Shown: positions 8,288 through 16,886 of the stretch, piece after piece | How the letters are laid out: each line of letters starts with the position of its first letter | Numbering within the stretch: the first letter of the stretch is position 1 | DNA from: Opitutales bacterium | GTDB taxonomy: Bacteria > Verrucomicrobiota > Verrucomicrobiia > Opitutales > Oceanipulchritudinaceae | DNA: 46,438 bases | Assembly (NCBI GenBank): GCA_016928295.1 | Contig: JAFGLA010000025.1 | Span: 1-46,438, forward strand | Direction: 5' to 3' | Program-made: the position numbers and the translations under genes | Notes under the pieces: generated by a model | Databases searched by the model: none | Seen by the model: the letters and a program-made list of their open reading frames with translations, nothing else | What the model was told of the DNA's origin: nothing

Positions 8288-9691
8288 ATGAAAAAGCTTT
8301 TCACAATTGCCACGGTTTGCGGCATGGCCCTGATGGCCAACGCCGACACCTTTGAGCAAGCCCAGGTGGCCACAAAGCAGGAACTGCGCGACGCCACAAC
8401 AGAGCTGGCCGCCTTGCGTGAGAAAATCACCAACGAGCAGCTCCCGATGGCCAAGGAACTGGACAACCTCCAGAGCGAAGTCATCAAAAAGCGTGCTGAA
8501 GCAGCAGAGATGCGTGGCGTGGCCGACACGAGCGGCGCCTCGATCATCAACTTGCAGGATCAGGTCAAGAGCCTGAACGACAGCATCAACTACATGACCA
8601 ACCTGCTCGGTGACTACACCATCCGCTTCGAGACCCTCACGGGTCTTTCCGAGCGCTCAAGTGTCACCAAGGTTACAGCCGCAGCCACCGCCGCGAAGGA
8701 AAACGAAAACCTCAACGCCGGTCAGCGCCTTGAGACACAGCTCGCCGTTATCGACGCAGCCATCACCCGCCTCAACAGTGTGATCGGCGGTTACAGCTTC
8801 GACGGCAAGGCAATCGCTCCGCACAGCGGCGAAATCATCGAGGGCAAGTACATGCTCATGGGGCCGATCACATACTTCGCCCCCGCGGACACGATCTACC
8901 CTGCCGGCATCACGACCGAGTCCTCCAACTCGATCGACCCCCAGCTCAACACCCTCAAGAGCGCGAACGCCGACACCCAGATTCGCGAGCTTATCGCCAA
9001 CGGCTCTGGCAACACAATTTACGGCCCCGCGCAGGCAATCATGGTCGATGACTACGACCAGACACTCATCGAAGAGTGGATCGTCGGCGGCATGGTCATG
9101 CCCTTCATCCTCGGCCTCGCCTTCATCGCCATCCTAATTGCAATCTACAAGTGGATTGCCCTTGCTGGCATCAAGAGCGCACGCCAGAAGGACCTCGACT
9201 ACATCCTCGAGTGCCTCTCCACCGGCAACAACGACGACGCCCTCGCCTACGCCAAGAAGATTGGCGGCCCCGTCGGCTCGATGCTTACCGCCGCAGTAGA
9301 GAACGCCAACGAAGACCGCGAAGTCATCGAAGAAGTCCTTTACGAAAAGATCATTTCCACCCAGCCCAAGCTGGAGCGCATGCTGCCCTTCATCGCAGTT
9401 GTGGCCGCCACGGCTCCGCTTCTGGGTCTTCTCGGTACAGTTACCGGTATGATCAAGACCTTCAAGCTCATCACAATCGTGGGCACCGGCGACGCACGCT
9501 CCCTTTCGAGCGGTATTTCCGAAGCACTCATCACCACGAAGTGGGGTCTTGTCAGCGCCATTCCTACCCTGATTATCCACGCCATGCTTACCCGCAAGGC
9601 CCGTGGCGTAATCGGCAGCATGGAGCAGACCGCGGTCGGCTTTATGAACGGTGTGGCTCAGATCCGCGAATCCAACAACCAGAGCGCCTAA
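8288..9691 (+). CDS. ttpC: TtpC-like MotA/TolQ/ExbB proton-channel protein with N-terminal periplasmic coiled coil
   Basis: A 467-residue protein. After a signal peptide (MKKLFTIATVCGMALMANA) comes a periplasmic coiled coil (about 20-100), a second extracytoplasmic region, a transmembrane helix near 262-285 (VGGMVMPFILGLAFIAILIA) and a MotA/TolQ/ExbB domain in the last about 180 residues, including PLLGLLGTVTGMIKTF and the following helix. This is the architecture of TtpC, the extra ExbB-like subunit needed by Vibrio TonB2 systems, where it is thought to connect the inner-membrane motor to TonB. It is co-transcribed with DUF3450 upstream and exbB 29 bp downstream. The gene symbol is by architecture and gene order, not by demonstrated function. 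Confidence 0.92.
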   Translation: MKKLFTIATVCGMALMANADTFEQAQVATKQELRDATTELAALREKITNEQLPMAKELDNLQSEVIKKRAEAAEMRGVADTSGASIINLQDQVKSLNDSINYMTNLLGDYTIRFETLTGLSERSSVTKVTAAATAAKENENLNAGQRLETQLAVIDAAITRLNSVIGGYSFDGKAIAPHSGEIIEGKYMLMGPITYFAPADTIYPAGITTESSNSIDPQLNTLKSANADTQIRELIANGSGNTIYGPAQAIMVDDYDQTLIEEWIVGGMVMPFILGLAFIAILIAIYKWIALAGIKSARQKDLDYILECLSTGNNDDALAYAKKIGGPVGSMLTAAVENANEDREVIEEVLYEKIISTQPKLERMLPFIAVVAATAPLLGLLGTVTGMIKTFKLITIVGTGDARSLSSGISEALITTKWGLVSAIPTLIIHAMLTRKARGVIGSMEQTAVGFMNGVAQIRESNNQSA

Positions 9692-9720
9692 CCGGGCCAA
9701 GATAGGAGTTCAAACCTACT

Positions 9721-10410
9721 ATGCCCGACCCTGCACAAGCAGCACAGGCGGCGGAAGCCGCCCAGCACATCACCGCGATGCCGACGGACCTGTTCGGGTT
9801 CATTGCCGGCACGTGGGACGTCTGGGTCGACGGCGGATGGGTGATGATCCCTCTGGCACTACTTGCGATTTATACTTACTTTGAAGCGGCAGCGCTAGTC
9901 ATGCACCTGCGCCGCACCCGCATCAACAAGACACCGCAAGGCCAGTGGGAACAGTGGATCGACAGCCCCGAAGAGGGCACCGGCCACGTTGGCGATATCA
10001 TTCGCTACGTGACAGGTAACGGCATCTGCCGTAACTCGGTCCTACCCCGTATCGCCGCCGTACGCCAGGCCATGATACCCGAAGTGAACCAGAAGATAGT
10101 GCTTCTGAGCGTGCTGGTAACAGTCGCTCCCCTGCTCGGCCTTCTTGGAACAGTTATCGGTATGTTAACGACCTTCAAGGGCCTGTCCGTCAACACCGGA
10201 CAGACAATCGACCTTGTGGCCGAAGGCATCCGCGTTGCACTCATCACAACACAGACAGGTCTCCAGGTAGCCATCCCCGGCTACATCTTCCTGTCCGTTC
10301 TTGTGAAAAAGCGCAACGAATACAACGCGTTCCTGGCTTCACTTGAATCCACGCTGGTGCAAAAGGCTACCCGCCTCGAGCACGCCCAACAGGACGAAGC
10401 CAGCGCCTAG
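9721..10410 (+). CDS. exbB: ExbB/TolQ-type proton channel subunit
   Basis: A 229-residue inner-membrane protein of the MotA/TolQ/ExbB family. There are three hydrophobic helices: one near residues 35-60 (GGWVMIPLALLAIYTYFEAA), then a pair around 130-150 and 172-200 holding PLLGLLGTVIGMLTTFKGL and the family's Thr-rich pore helix. With ExbD it forms the channel that converts proton-motive force into movement of TonB. A TAGGAG ribosome site precedes the ATG by about 10 nt. It lies between ttpC and exbD in the operon and is the shorter of the two ExbB-like subunits, equivalent to ExbB2. Confidence 0.94.
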   Translation: MPDPAQAAQAAEAAQHITAMPTDLFGFIAGTWDVWVDGGWVMIPLALLAIYTYFEAAALVMHLRRTRINKTPQGQWEQWIDSPEEGTGHVGDIIRYVTGNGICRNSVLPRIAAVRQAMIPEVNQKIVLLSVLVTVAPLLGLLGTVIGMLTTFKGLSVNTGQTIDLVAEGIRVALITTQTGLQVAIPGYIFLSVLVKKRNEYNAFLASLESTLVQKATRLEHAQQDEASA

Positions 10411-10436
10411 TCGCGCCAACACAAAGGAGCTACAAA

Positions 10437-10853
10437 ATGGCCAAACGCGGATCTATTATCCAAGACGACTCGGACATGAGCGAGATCAACATCTCGCCCA
10501 TGATCGACATGGTCTTCATTCTACTAATCTTTTTCATCGTCACCACCGTGTTCGTACAGGAACCGGGTGTTGAAGTGACAAGGGCACCGGCCTCCAGCGC
10601 ACATCAGCTGGAACGCAACAGTATCCTTATCGCTGTCACCTCCTCGGGAACAGTGCACTACGGAGGCACGGAAGTCGGAGTTAACGGCATCCGTTCGATA
10701 GTCCAACGCTTCATGCAGGACAACCCGGACATGCCCGTTATCATTCAGGCCGACACGCAGTCCCCCGCCCACACGATCATCCGACTGCTCGAACAGTCCA
10801 AGATCGGCGGCGCGAAGTACATTCACATATCCACCGCCAAGCGGCGCAGCTAA
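10437..10853 (+). CDS. exbD: ExbD/TolR family biopolymer transport protein
   Basis: A 138-residue protein with one N-terminal transmembrane helix and a periplasmic domain. The helix starts with INISPMIDMVFILLIFF, in which Asp24 is the conserved proton-translocating residue of ExbD/TolR. The periplasmic part carries the typical IIQADTQSPAHTIIRLLEQS segment that corresponds to the peptidoglycan- or TonB-interacting domain. An AAAGGAG ribosome site lies 7 nt upstream. It is the fourth gene of the TonB operon. Confidence 0.95.
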   Translation: MAKRGSIIQDDSDMSEINISPMIDMVFILLIFFIVTTVFVQEPGVEVTRAPASSAHQLERNSILIAVTSSGTVHYGGTEVGVNGIRSIVQRFMQDNPDMPVIIQADTQSPAHTIIRLLEQSKIGGAKYIHISTAKRRS

Positions 10854-10867
10854 GGAGGAAACAGAAC

Positions 10868-11524
10868 ATGTCCAACTTAATTAAAAGTGCACCGCCCAAA
10901 ACCAGCACACCAAACGGCCTTCCGGCCATGGCTGGCATAGGCATGGGACTGGCAGTATTCATACTGCTGCCCGTGGCGCAGTGGATCGACGCAATGACGA
11001 CCCGCCACACAACGACGGTCGATGTAACGGAAATGCCCCCCCCACCCCCGATGATGGTCATCGAGGAGCCAAAGGACGACAACACCGAACAGGAACAACT
11101 CGAAGACCTCAAGCAGGACCAGCCGCCACCGTCGCTGGACATGCTGGAGCTGTCCTTCAGCACGAACCTGTCCGGCATAGGCACTGGCGACTTCGCCATG
11201 CCATCCTTTGACGTGGGCGAAGATCTTGAAAACATGATCTTCGAGCTGAAAGACCTAGACGAACGCCCCCGCCCAACCGTCCAGACCAAGCCCCAGTATC
11301 CGCTTGATCTGCGTCAGGCCGGCATCAACGGCAAAGTCGAAGTCGAGTTCCTCGTGGACCCACGAGGCAACGTCCGCAACGTCAAGATCATCAGCAGCAC
11401 CAACCCCGGGTTCGACGAATCCGTACTGCGTGCAGTAAGAACATGGCGCTTCGAGCCGGGCAAAAAGAACGGCAAAAAGGTCACAGTTAGAGTTCGAGTC
11501 CCAATACCCTTCAACACACGATAA
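10868..11524 (+). CDS. tonB: TonB energy-transducing protein
   Basis: A 218-residue TonB. There is one N-terminal transmembrane helix (about 18-40, AGIGMGLAVFILLP), a short proline-rich and acidic periplasmic spacer (EMPPPPPMMVIEEPKDD near 55-71), and a C-terminal TonB_C domain (about 142-218) with KPQYPLDLRQAGINGKVEVE, the VDPRGNVRNV turn and RTWRFEPGKKNGK. It transmits proton-motive energy to outer-membrane receptors. The spacer is short compared with E. coli TonB, as in TonB2 proteins, which rely on TtpC. A strong AAGGAGG site precedes the ATG, and the gene ends 3 nt before the TPR gene. Confidence 0.95.
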   Translation: MSNLIKSAPPKTSTPNGLPAMAGIGMGLAVFILLPVAQWIDAMTTRHTTTVDVTEMPPPPPMMVIEEPKDDNTEQEQLEDLKQDQPPPSLDMLELSFSTNLSGIGTGDFAMPSFDVGEDLENMIFELKDLDERPRPTVQTKPQYPLDLRQAGINGKVEVEFLVDPRGNVRNVKIISSTNPGFDESVLRAVRTWRFEPGKKNGKKVTVRVRVPIPFNTR

Positions 11525-11527
11525 ACG

Positions 11528-13078
11528 ATGAAACGCATTCTTTTCACACTAACCGGAACCCTCTGCGCCAGCCTGCCAATGGCCGCGCAGACGGTAACAG
11601 CGCCCGATTCCGGCAAGGCAGGGCTGCCGCTAACCATGGAAATCCAGAAGGAACCCATGGTCTCTGTAAGCGACATGATGAAAAACCCCAAGTGGATTGA
11701 AGCCTTTGTTTACAGCTTCACTCCGCTCAGCGACGTGGAGCCGACACTGGACGCAGTCACACGCGACTTCTACCAGACGCTTCAGCCCGTCCTAAGTGGT
11801 GAAAATTCCAACTTCGCGCTTGCCTACAAGATGCTCAAGGACGAAATCGCGTCCAACGGGGCCAAGGCCAACGCGTCGCTGTTTTTCACCCTCGGCGCCG
11901 TGGCTCAGCAGCTTTCCGTCGATGCCTCGGAGCAGAAGAACGCTGCCCAAGCCAAGAGCTACCTCGCAGAAGCAGTTGACAACTACAACAAGGCCATCGA
12001 CAGCTTCCCGAACTATCAGCGCGCACGTCGCAACCTGGGCCTGATTTACATGAACAGCGACGACAAGGGCGACATCGCCAAGGCGATTCCGCACCTTGAA
12101 AAGGCTGTAGCACTGGGTGCGCGTGACGCCAGCACCTATGCAATGCTCGGCTACTGCAACTTCCTTCAGGGTAACCTCTACTCTGCGGAAAACGCCCTCA
12201 AGACAGCCCTCACGCTGGACGCCTCGAACAAGGACGTGTATCAGCTCCTCGCGCAGGTGATGCTTCAGCAGAGCCGTTACAAGGAAGCACGCGCCATGTT
12301 CAACGAGCTTATCAAGAAGGACATGAACAACGCGCAGTGGTGGATGGCCCTGGTCAACACCTACCTTGCCGAGAACGACCTCGACAATTGCGTAGTGTCC
12401 CTCGAAGTGCTCCGCCACATGAAGAAGGCCGAGACACAGTCCCTCTACCTTCTGGGCAACATCTACATCATGCGCGGCATGCACGACATGGCCTCCGAGG
12501 TGTATATTCAGGCCATCAAGGAAGCACCCACGCAGAGCCTCGACGACGCTATCGACGCGGCCCGTTCGCTGGCCAGCTACGGTGCGTTTGACCAAGCCAC
12601 AAAGATCCTCGACGTTATCGCCAAGAACTACAAGGGCACGGTCAAGGACGAGCAGGAAATGGCAATGCTAACCCTGCGCAGCAACATCAACATTTCCCAA
12701 GGGAAGGGTGAAGAAGCTGCAAAGGTGCTGACACAAATCCTCGACCGCGACCCGAACAACGGCGACGCGCTCAACTCCCTCGCCAGCTACTACGCCGAAA
12801 TGGTCGAAGTACAGGACGGCAAGGAAGTCAAGCGCCAGGCCCGCGACTTCGAAATGGCCGAAATGCTACTCCTGCGCGCCGAAGACCTCACTAACAATCA
12901 GGCAAAGCTGCGCGCTCTCACCCAGCACGCCCGCCTGCTCGTTGGCAAGAAGGACACAGACTCCCTGCGCAAGGCAGTCCGCCTGCTCGAACGCGCTCAG
13001 GAAATCGAATCCAGCGAATCAGTCGAACAGTACATCCAGGTCATCCGCACAGCCATTGCCTCCAGCTCCGCCCGCTAG
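11528..13078 (+). CDS. TPR-repeat periplasmic protein, last gene of the TonB operon
   Basis: A 516-residue exported protein: signal peptide MKRILFTLTGTLCASLPMAAQT, then tetratricopeptide repeats across most of its length, for example the segments around AVDNYNKAIDSFPNYQRARR, AIPHLEKAVALGARDASTYAM and AENALKTALTLDASNKDVYQLL. TPR proteins close TonB2 operons in Vibrio and Shewanella, where they are thought to help assemble or localise the complex. The 3-nt gap after tonB suggests translational coupling. A hairpin terminator at 13126-13163 ends the operon. The precise partner is not visible. Confidence 0.9.
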   Translation: MKRILFTLTGTLCASLPMAAQTVTAPDSGKAGLPLTMEIQKEPMVSVSDMMKNPKWIEAFVYSFTPLSDVEPTLDAVTRDFYQTLQPVLSGENSNFALAYKMLKDEIASNGAKANASLFFTLGAVAQQLSVDASEQKNAAQAKSYLAEAVDNYNKAIDSFPNYQRARRNLGLIYMNSDDKGDIAKAIPHLEKAVALGARDASTYAMLGYCNFLQGNLYSAENALKTALTLDASNKDVYQLLAQVMLQQSRYKEARAMFNELIKKDMNNAQWWMALVNTYLAENDLDNCVVSLEVLRHMKKAETQSLYLLGNIYIMRGMHDMASEVYIQAIKEAPTQSLDDAIDAARSLASYGAFDQATKILDVIAKNYKGTVKDEQEMAMLTLRSNINISQGKGEEAAKVLTQILDRDPNNGDALNSLASYYAEMVEVQDGKEVKRQARDFEMAEMLLLRAEDLTNNQAKLRALTQHARLLVGKKDTDSLRKAVRLLERAQEIESSESVEQYIQVIRTAIASSSAR

Positions 13079-13125
13079 GCGCGAGGCAGAACGCAAAGCT
13101 TACATATACAGGTTAACCTGAAACG

Positions 13126-13163
13126 AAAGGCCGGTTTCTCAACTATTGAGGGACCGGCCTTTA
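13126..13163 (+). terminator. Terminator of the TonB operon
   Basis: A perfect 10-bp stem (13126-13135 with 13153-13162) with a 17-nt loop, 47 nt after the TPR gene stop. The T tract is short (TTT), so termination may be imperfect or Rho-assisted. Confidence 0.65.
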
Positions 13164-13357
13164 CGCGTACATAGACAGCCAACAAGCGCACTCTCCTGCA
13201 TAACAAGGCCCCCCAAGGACAAAAAAACGTCCATTCGGCGCACTTTCGGCTTCATACACGGGCGCGCATGTAGCATTCTTAACTTTTTACGGTACCTGAA
13301 GCTAATCCACAGAGAATAGCCGCGCGGCACCGGCAACGACTTTCTCAGAAAAACACA

Positions 13358-16132
13358 ATGTCCGAACTGGCCAAGACATACGACCCATCCAGCATTGAAC
13401 CCAAGTGGTATGCAAGCTGGACGCAGAACAAAGCCTTTCACGCCGAAGCGCCTGCCGAAGGCTCCGGCAAGGAAACCTACAGCATCGTCATCCCGCCCCC
13501 GAACGTGACGGGCATGCTGCACATGGGCCACGTGCTGGACAACACCCTTCAGGACATATTCATCCGCCGCGCCCGCCTCGAAGGCAAAGTCACCGTGTGG
13601 CAACCCGGCACCGACCACGCAGGCATCGCGACACAGACCAAAGTCGAACGCATCCTGCGCGAAGAGACGGGTCAGACCCGCCACGACCTTGGCCGCGACG
13701 AGTTCCTGAAGCACGTCTGGGCCTTTCGCGACAAAAACGGCGGCATAATCCTCAACCAGCTCCAGAAACTGGGTGCATCCTGCGACTGGGACCGCACCTC
13801 CTTCACTCTCGACCCGCATTACGCCAAGGCGGTTCTGCGCAGCTTTGTGGAACTCTACAAGCGCGGCTACATCTACCGCGGCCGCCGCATGGTCAACTGG
13901 TGCCCCAAGAGCCTCACCGCCCTATCGGACGAAGAGGTAATCATGAAGCCGCAGAACGGCTTCTTCTACAAGATGCGCTACGAGCTTGTGGAAGCGGCGA
14001 CCGGAGCCGACGGAGTCCACCGCACGCACCTTGAAATCTCCACCACCCGCCCGGAGACGCTCATGGGCGACAGCGCCGTGGCCGTGCACCCCGAGGACGA
14101 ACGCTACAAGCACCTCGTGGGCAAGATGGTCTGGCGCCCCTTCCCCCGCGCACAGATTCCGATAATCGCGGACGAAGCCGTGGACAAAGAGTTCGGCACG
14201 GGCTGCCTCAAAGTCACCCCCGCGCACGACCGCACGGACTACGAAATCGGCCAGCGCCACAACCTTGAAGTCATCGACGTATTGAATCCCGACGGCACTC
14301 TCAACGCGCTCGCCGGACCGGACTTCGAAGGCATGGACCGCTTTGCAGCCCGTAAGAAGGCAGCAGACAAGCTCGAGGCGATGGGCCTGCTCATAGAGCG
14401 GGAAAAATACTCCAACAACGTGGGCTTCTCCGAACGCGCCGATGTGCCGATCGAGCCGCGCCTATCGCGCCAGTGGTTCCTGCGCTACCCCAAGGTTGCC
14501 GAAGCCAAGCGAGCCGTCGAAATCGGAGCCATTCAGTTCCAACCCCAGCGTTGGGAAAAGACCTACCTGCACTGGCTGGACAAGATTCAGGACTGGTGCA
14601 TCAGCCGCCAGCTCTGGTGGGGCCACCGCATACCCGTCTGGTACCGCAAGGGCATACCCGAGACGGAACTCGACTTCAACAACCCCGAACATGTCCACGT
14701 CTCCGAGAACGGCCCCGCCGACCCGGAGAACTGGGAGCAGGACCCGGACGTTCTCGACACCTGGGCCTCGTCCAACCTCTGGCCCTTCGCCAACTTCGGC
14801 TGGCCGGACTTCCAAAAGGGCATGGCCGAGTTCAAGGCCTTTTACCCGACAAACGTCCTCGTCACGGGCTTCGACATAATCTTCTTCTGGGTGGCGCGCA
14901 TGATTATGAGCGCCCTCGAACTGGTGGGCGATGCGAAGGACACCCTGACAGACGATGAAATTCGCGAGCGCGTGCCCTTCCGCAACGTGTTCATCCACGG
15001 CCTTATCCGCGACGATCAGGGGCGCAAGATGAGCAAGAGCCTCGGCAATTCGCCAGACCCACTGGACCTCATTGCCAAGTACGGCGCGGACGGCCTGCGC
15101 TTCGGCATCGTGAACATTGCCCCCAGCGGTGCGGACATCTATTTCAGCGAGCCGCGCATCGAGGTCGGGCGCAACTTCTGCAACAAGCTCTGGAACGCCT
15201 GCCGCTTCCGCCAGATGTCCGGCCCGGTGGGCGACAACCGCAGCGTTGAAGCCATTGCGGCCCGCATCGACGGGACAAAGCTGGACCTCTTCGACCACTG
15301 GATTCTCTCCCGCATGGTGGAGACGACGGCCACAGTGGAGCGCATTTTCGAGAACTACGAGCTGCACCAGATGACGCAGGCGCTCTACGCCTTCTTCTGG
15401 GGCGACTTCTGCGACTGGTATGTGGAGGCGTCCAAGGCGAAGCTGCAAGGAAACGCCGCCGTCACCTCGCTGGCCGTGCAGGACCTTGTAATCCGCCAGA
15501 CCCTGCTGCTGCTCCACCCGCTCATGCCGCATCTTACAGAGGAGCTGTGGCAGCAGCTTGGCTACGCGGCAAAGGAGGGCGACTTCATCCAGAACAGCGT
15601 CATCCCGACCGCTCAGGGCCTGAAGGACGCGCTGGCAAAAGCCGGGGCTGCCCTCAACGAACAGGCTGCCGCCAATGCCCAGAGCGTCAACGAGATGGTC
15701 GTCAAGCTGCGCGGCATGAAGGCGGACTACAACCTCGCCAGCCGCCGCGACGTGAAGTTCCAGTACGTGGCCGAGGATGCAAAGGCCGCCCTCATAAACC
15801 AGTGCGCTGACACCATCCTGCGCCTTGCCGGTGCGGCATCGCTTGATCGCGTGCCCGTCCAGCCAGAAGGCGCGCCAGCGGGCGTAACGCCGCTCTGCAC
15901 GGCCTATATCGACCTCGCAGGCTCGGTGGACATCGAGGCCGAAAAGGTCCGCCTGTCCAAGGAGCTTGAGAAGCTCGACAAGGCCATTGCCGGAGCGAAG
16001 GCAAGGCTCTCGAACGAGAAGTTCGTGGCGAGCGCGCCTGCCGCCGTCGTGCAGGGAGCCAAGGACCAGCTTGCGCAGAACGAGGAGAAGAAGGCCGAAA
16101 TCGAACGCCTCCTGGCCTCATTCGGCGCATAG
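13358..16132 (+). CDS. valS: Valine--tRNA ligase
   Basis: A 924-residue class I aminoacyl-tRNA synthetase. The HIGH motif is HMGH at residues 55-58 within PPPNVTGMLHMGHVLDN, and KMSKS is exact at 557-561. The catalytic core has the large editing insertion (ISTTRPETLMGDSAVAVHP near 225-245). The tail ends in the valyl-specific antiparallel coiled coil (about 855-924, rich in Lys, Glu and Ala). Length is normal. It stands alone between two terminators. Start at 13358: MSELAKTYDPSSIEPKW matches the family N-terminus; no good ribosome site is visible. Confidence 0.98.
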   Translation: MSELAKTYDPSSIEPKWYASWTQNKAFHAEAPAEGSGKETYSIVIPPPNVTGMLHMGHVLDNTLQDIFIRRARLEGKVTVWQPGTDHAGIATQTKVERILREETGQTRHDLGRDEFLKHVWAFRDKNGGIILNQLQKLGASCDWDRTSFTLDPHYAKAVLRSFVELYKRGYIYRGRRMVNWCPKSLTALSDEEVIMKPQNGFFYKMRYELVEAATGADGVHRTHLEISTTRPETLMGDSAVAVHPEDERYKHLVGKMVWRPFPRAQIPIIADEAVDKEFGTGCLKVTPAHDRTDYEIGQRHNLEVIDVLNPDGTLNALAGPDFEGMDRFAARKKAADKLEAMGLLIEREKYSNNVGFSERADVPIEPRLSRQWFLRYPKVAEAKRAVEIGAIQFQPQRWEKTYLHWLDKIQDWCISRQLWWGHRIPVWYRKGIPETELDFNNPEHVHVSENGPADPENWEQDPDVLDTWASSNLWPFANFGWPDFQKGMAEFKAFYPTNVLVTGFDIIFFWVARMIMSALELVGDAKDTLTDDEIRERVPFRNVFIHGLIRDDQGRKMSKSLGNSPDPLDLIAKYGADGLRFGIVNIAPSGADIYFSEPRIEVGRNFCNKLWNACRFRQMSGPVGDNRSVEAIAARIDGTKLDLFDHWILSRMVETTATVERIFENYELHQMTQALYAFFWGDFCDWYVEASKAKLQGNAAVTSLAVQDLVIRQTLLLLHPLMPHLTEELWQQLGYAAKEGDFIQNSVIPTAQGLKDALAKAGAALNEQAAANAQSVNEMVVKLRGMKADYNLASRRDVKFQYVAEDAKAALINQCADTILRLAGAASLDRVPVQPEGAPAGVTPLCTAYIDLAGSVDIEAEKVRLSKELEKLDKAIAGAKARLSNEKFVASAPAAVVQGAKDQLAQNEEKKAEIERLLASFGA

Positions 16133-16170
16133 GACGCACAACTCACGCGAGGCACACAATTACACAACAA

Positions 16171-16208
16171 GGCCCGACACTCCTCATGGAATGTCGGGCC
16201 TGTGTTTT
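16171..16208 (+). terminator. valS terminator
   Basis: A perfect 9-bp GC-rich stem (16171-16179 with 16192-16200), a 12-nt loop and a downstream TGTGTTTT run, 38 nt past the valS stop. Confidence 0.85.
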
Positions 16209-16241
16209 AATACGCTCCGGCAAGACGTAGTCGCACGCGCT

Positions 16242-16457
16242 TTAGCGCCCACGACCTCTTCCACCCATACCTCCACCAGAGCGCATCCCTTGTCCTCCAA
16301 AGTCCATGTCATGCCCCTGAAAACGGTTTCTGTTTGATTCACCGTCCGAACTCGTATTCTCAGTTTCTTCGTCCTGCTCGTCACTTGATTGCATAGTGAC
16401 GCATGAAGGCATCGAAAACATTACAGCCAGCATAAAAACACGTAGAACGCCTTTCAT
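16242..16457 (-). CDS. Small putative lipoprotein with Gly/Arg-rich tail
   Basis: A 71-residue protein with no family I recognise. It has a lipoprotein-like signal: MKGVLRVFMLAVMFSMPSC, with Cys19 as the candidate lipidated residue (the lipobox MPSC is not ideal). An acidic Ser/Glu/Asp stretch (about 23-43) follows, then a Gly/Met/Arg tail ending GGGMGGRGRGR. The ATG at 16457 is chosen over an in-frame ATG at 16472 because an AAAGGGGGA ribosome site lies about 6 nt upstream of the former. It is a lone gene between the valS terminator and a small orphan ORF. A charged, flexible surface peptide that binds nucleic acid or acidic polymer is possible but speculative. Confidence 0.6.
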   Translation of the reverse strand: MKGVLRVFMLAVMFSMPSCVTMQSSDEQDEETENTSSDGESNRNRFQGHDMDFGGQGMRSGGGMGGRGRGR

Positions 16458-16517
16458 GATTCCCCCTTTCATGTTTGGGATTGTTCCCGCTTGTTCATAC
16501 CCCCACGAGTGAAAGCC

Positions 16518-16856
16518 TCAAAGAGTCCCAAGCTCCTTATCAAGCCAATCGCGAGCTTCTTTGCCATGAGATTCCTCCAACAACGAGAGCAAAGCGTCGG
16601 TGTTATCGATCTTTGCTGCATGAACAGCTTTCAACCACGCAAAGAACTTATCACTCCCAAGGTATTTTTCCAAATCGGTCAGCAAAACAGAACTTTTAAG
16701 ATACAAAGTCTCATAGGAACGCTTGCTCACGCGAATGGTCGGACTGTCATTTGATTTTTCTCGGTAATCTGCAATCCGCGCCTCAAAAGCCTCCACCCCT
16801 TCGCACTCACGAAGAACCCGTAGAACTGAATATTTCTCATTTCCTCCGATTATCAA
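16518..16856 (-). CDS. Small protein or remnant resembling the C-terminal end of M1-family peptidases
   Basis: A 112-residue ORF starting with TTG, with codon use that looks coding. The second half (YETLYLKSSVLLTDLEKYLG, then FFAWLKAVHA and DALLSLLEESHGKEARDWLD) has the pattern of the last helices of the M1 aminopeptidase catalytic domain, where a Tyr-rich helix is followed by a short acidic segment and a Trp near the end. The zinc motifs HEXXH and GAMEN are absent, so it cannot be a peptidase. The frame stays open for about 18 codons upstream of the TTG, towards a divergent gene, so this may be a decayed gene fragment. The resemblance is by eye and not strong. Confidence 0.4.
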   Translation of the reverse strand: MIIGGNEKYSVLRVLRECEGVEAFEARIADYREKSNDSPTIRVSKRSYETLYLKSSVLLTDLEKYLGSDKFFAWLKAVHAAKIDNTDALLSLLEESHGKEARDWLDKELGTL

Positions 16857-16886
16857 AGTGAGACAAAATGCCGTAGTAGAAATCAG

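Noticed and set aside
14462-15532. A 356-codon minus-strand frame inside valS
   Set aside because: It is antisense to a certain gene with HMGH and KMSKS motifs; no signal, domain or ribosome site.
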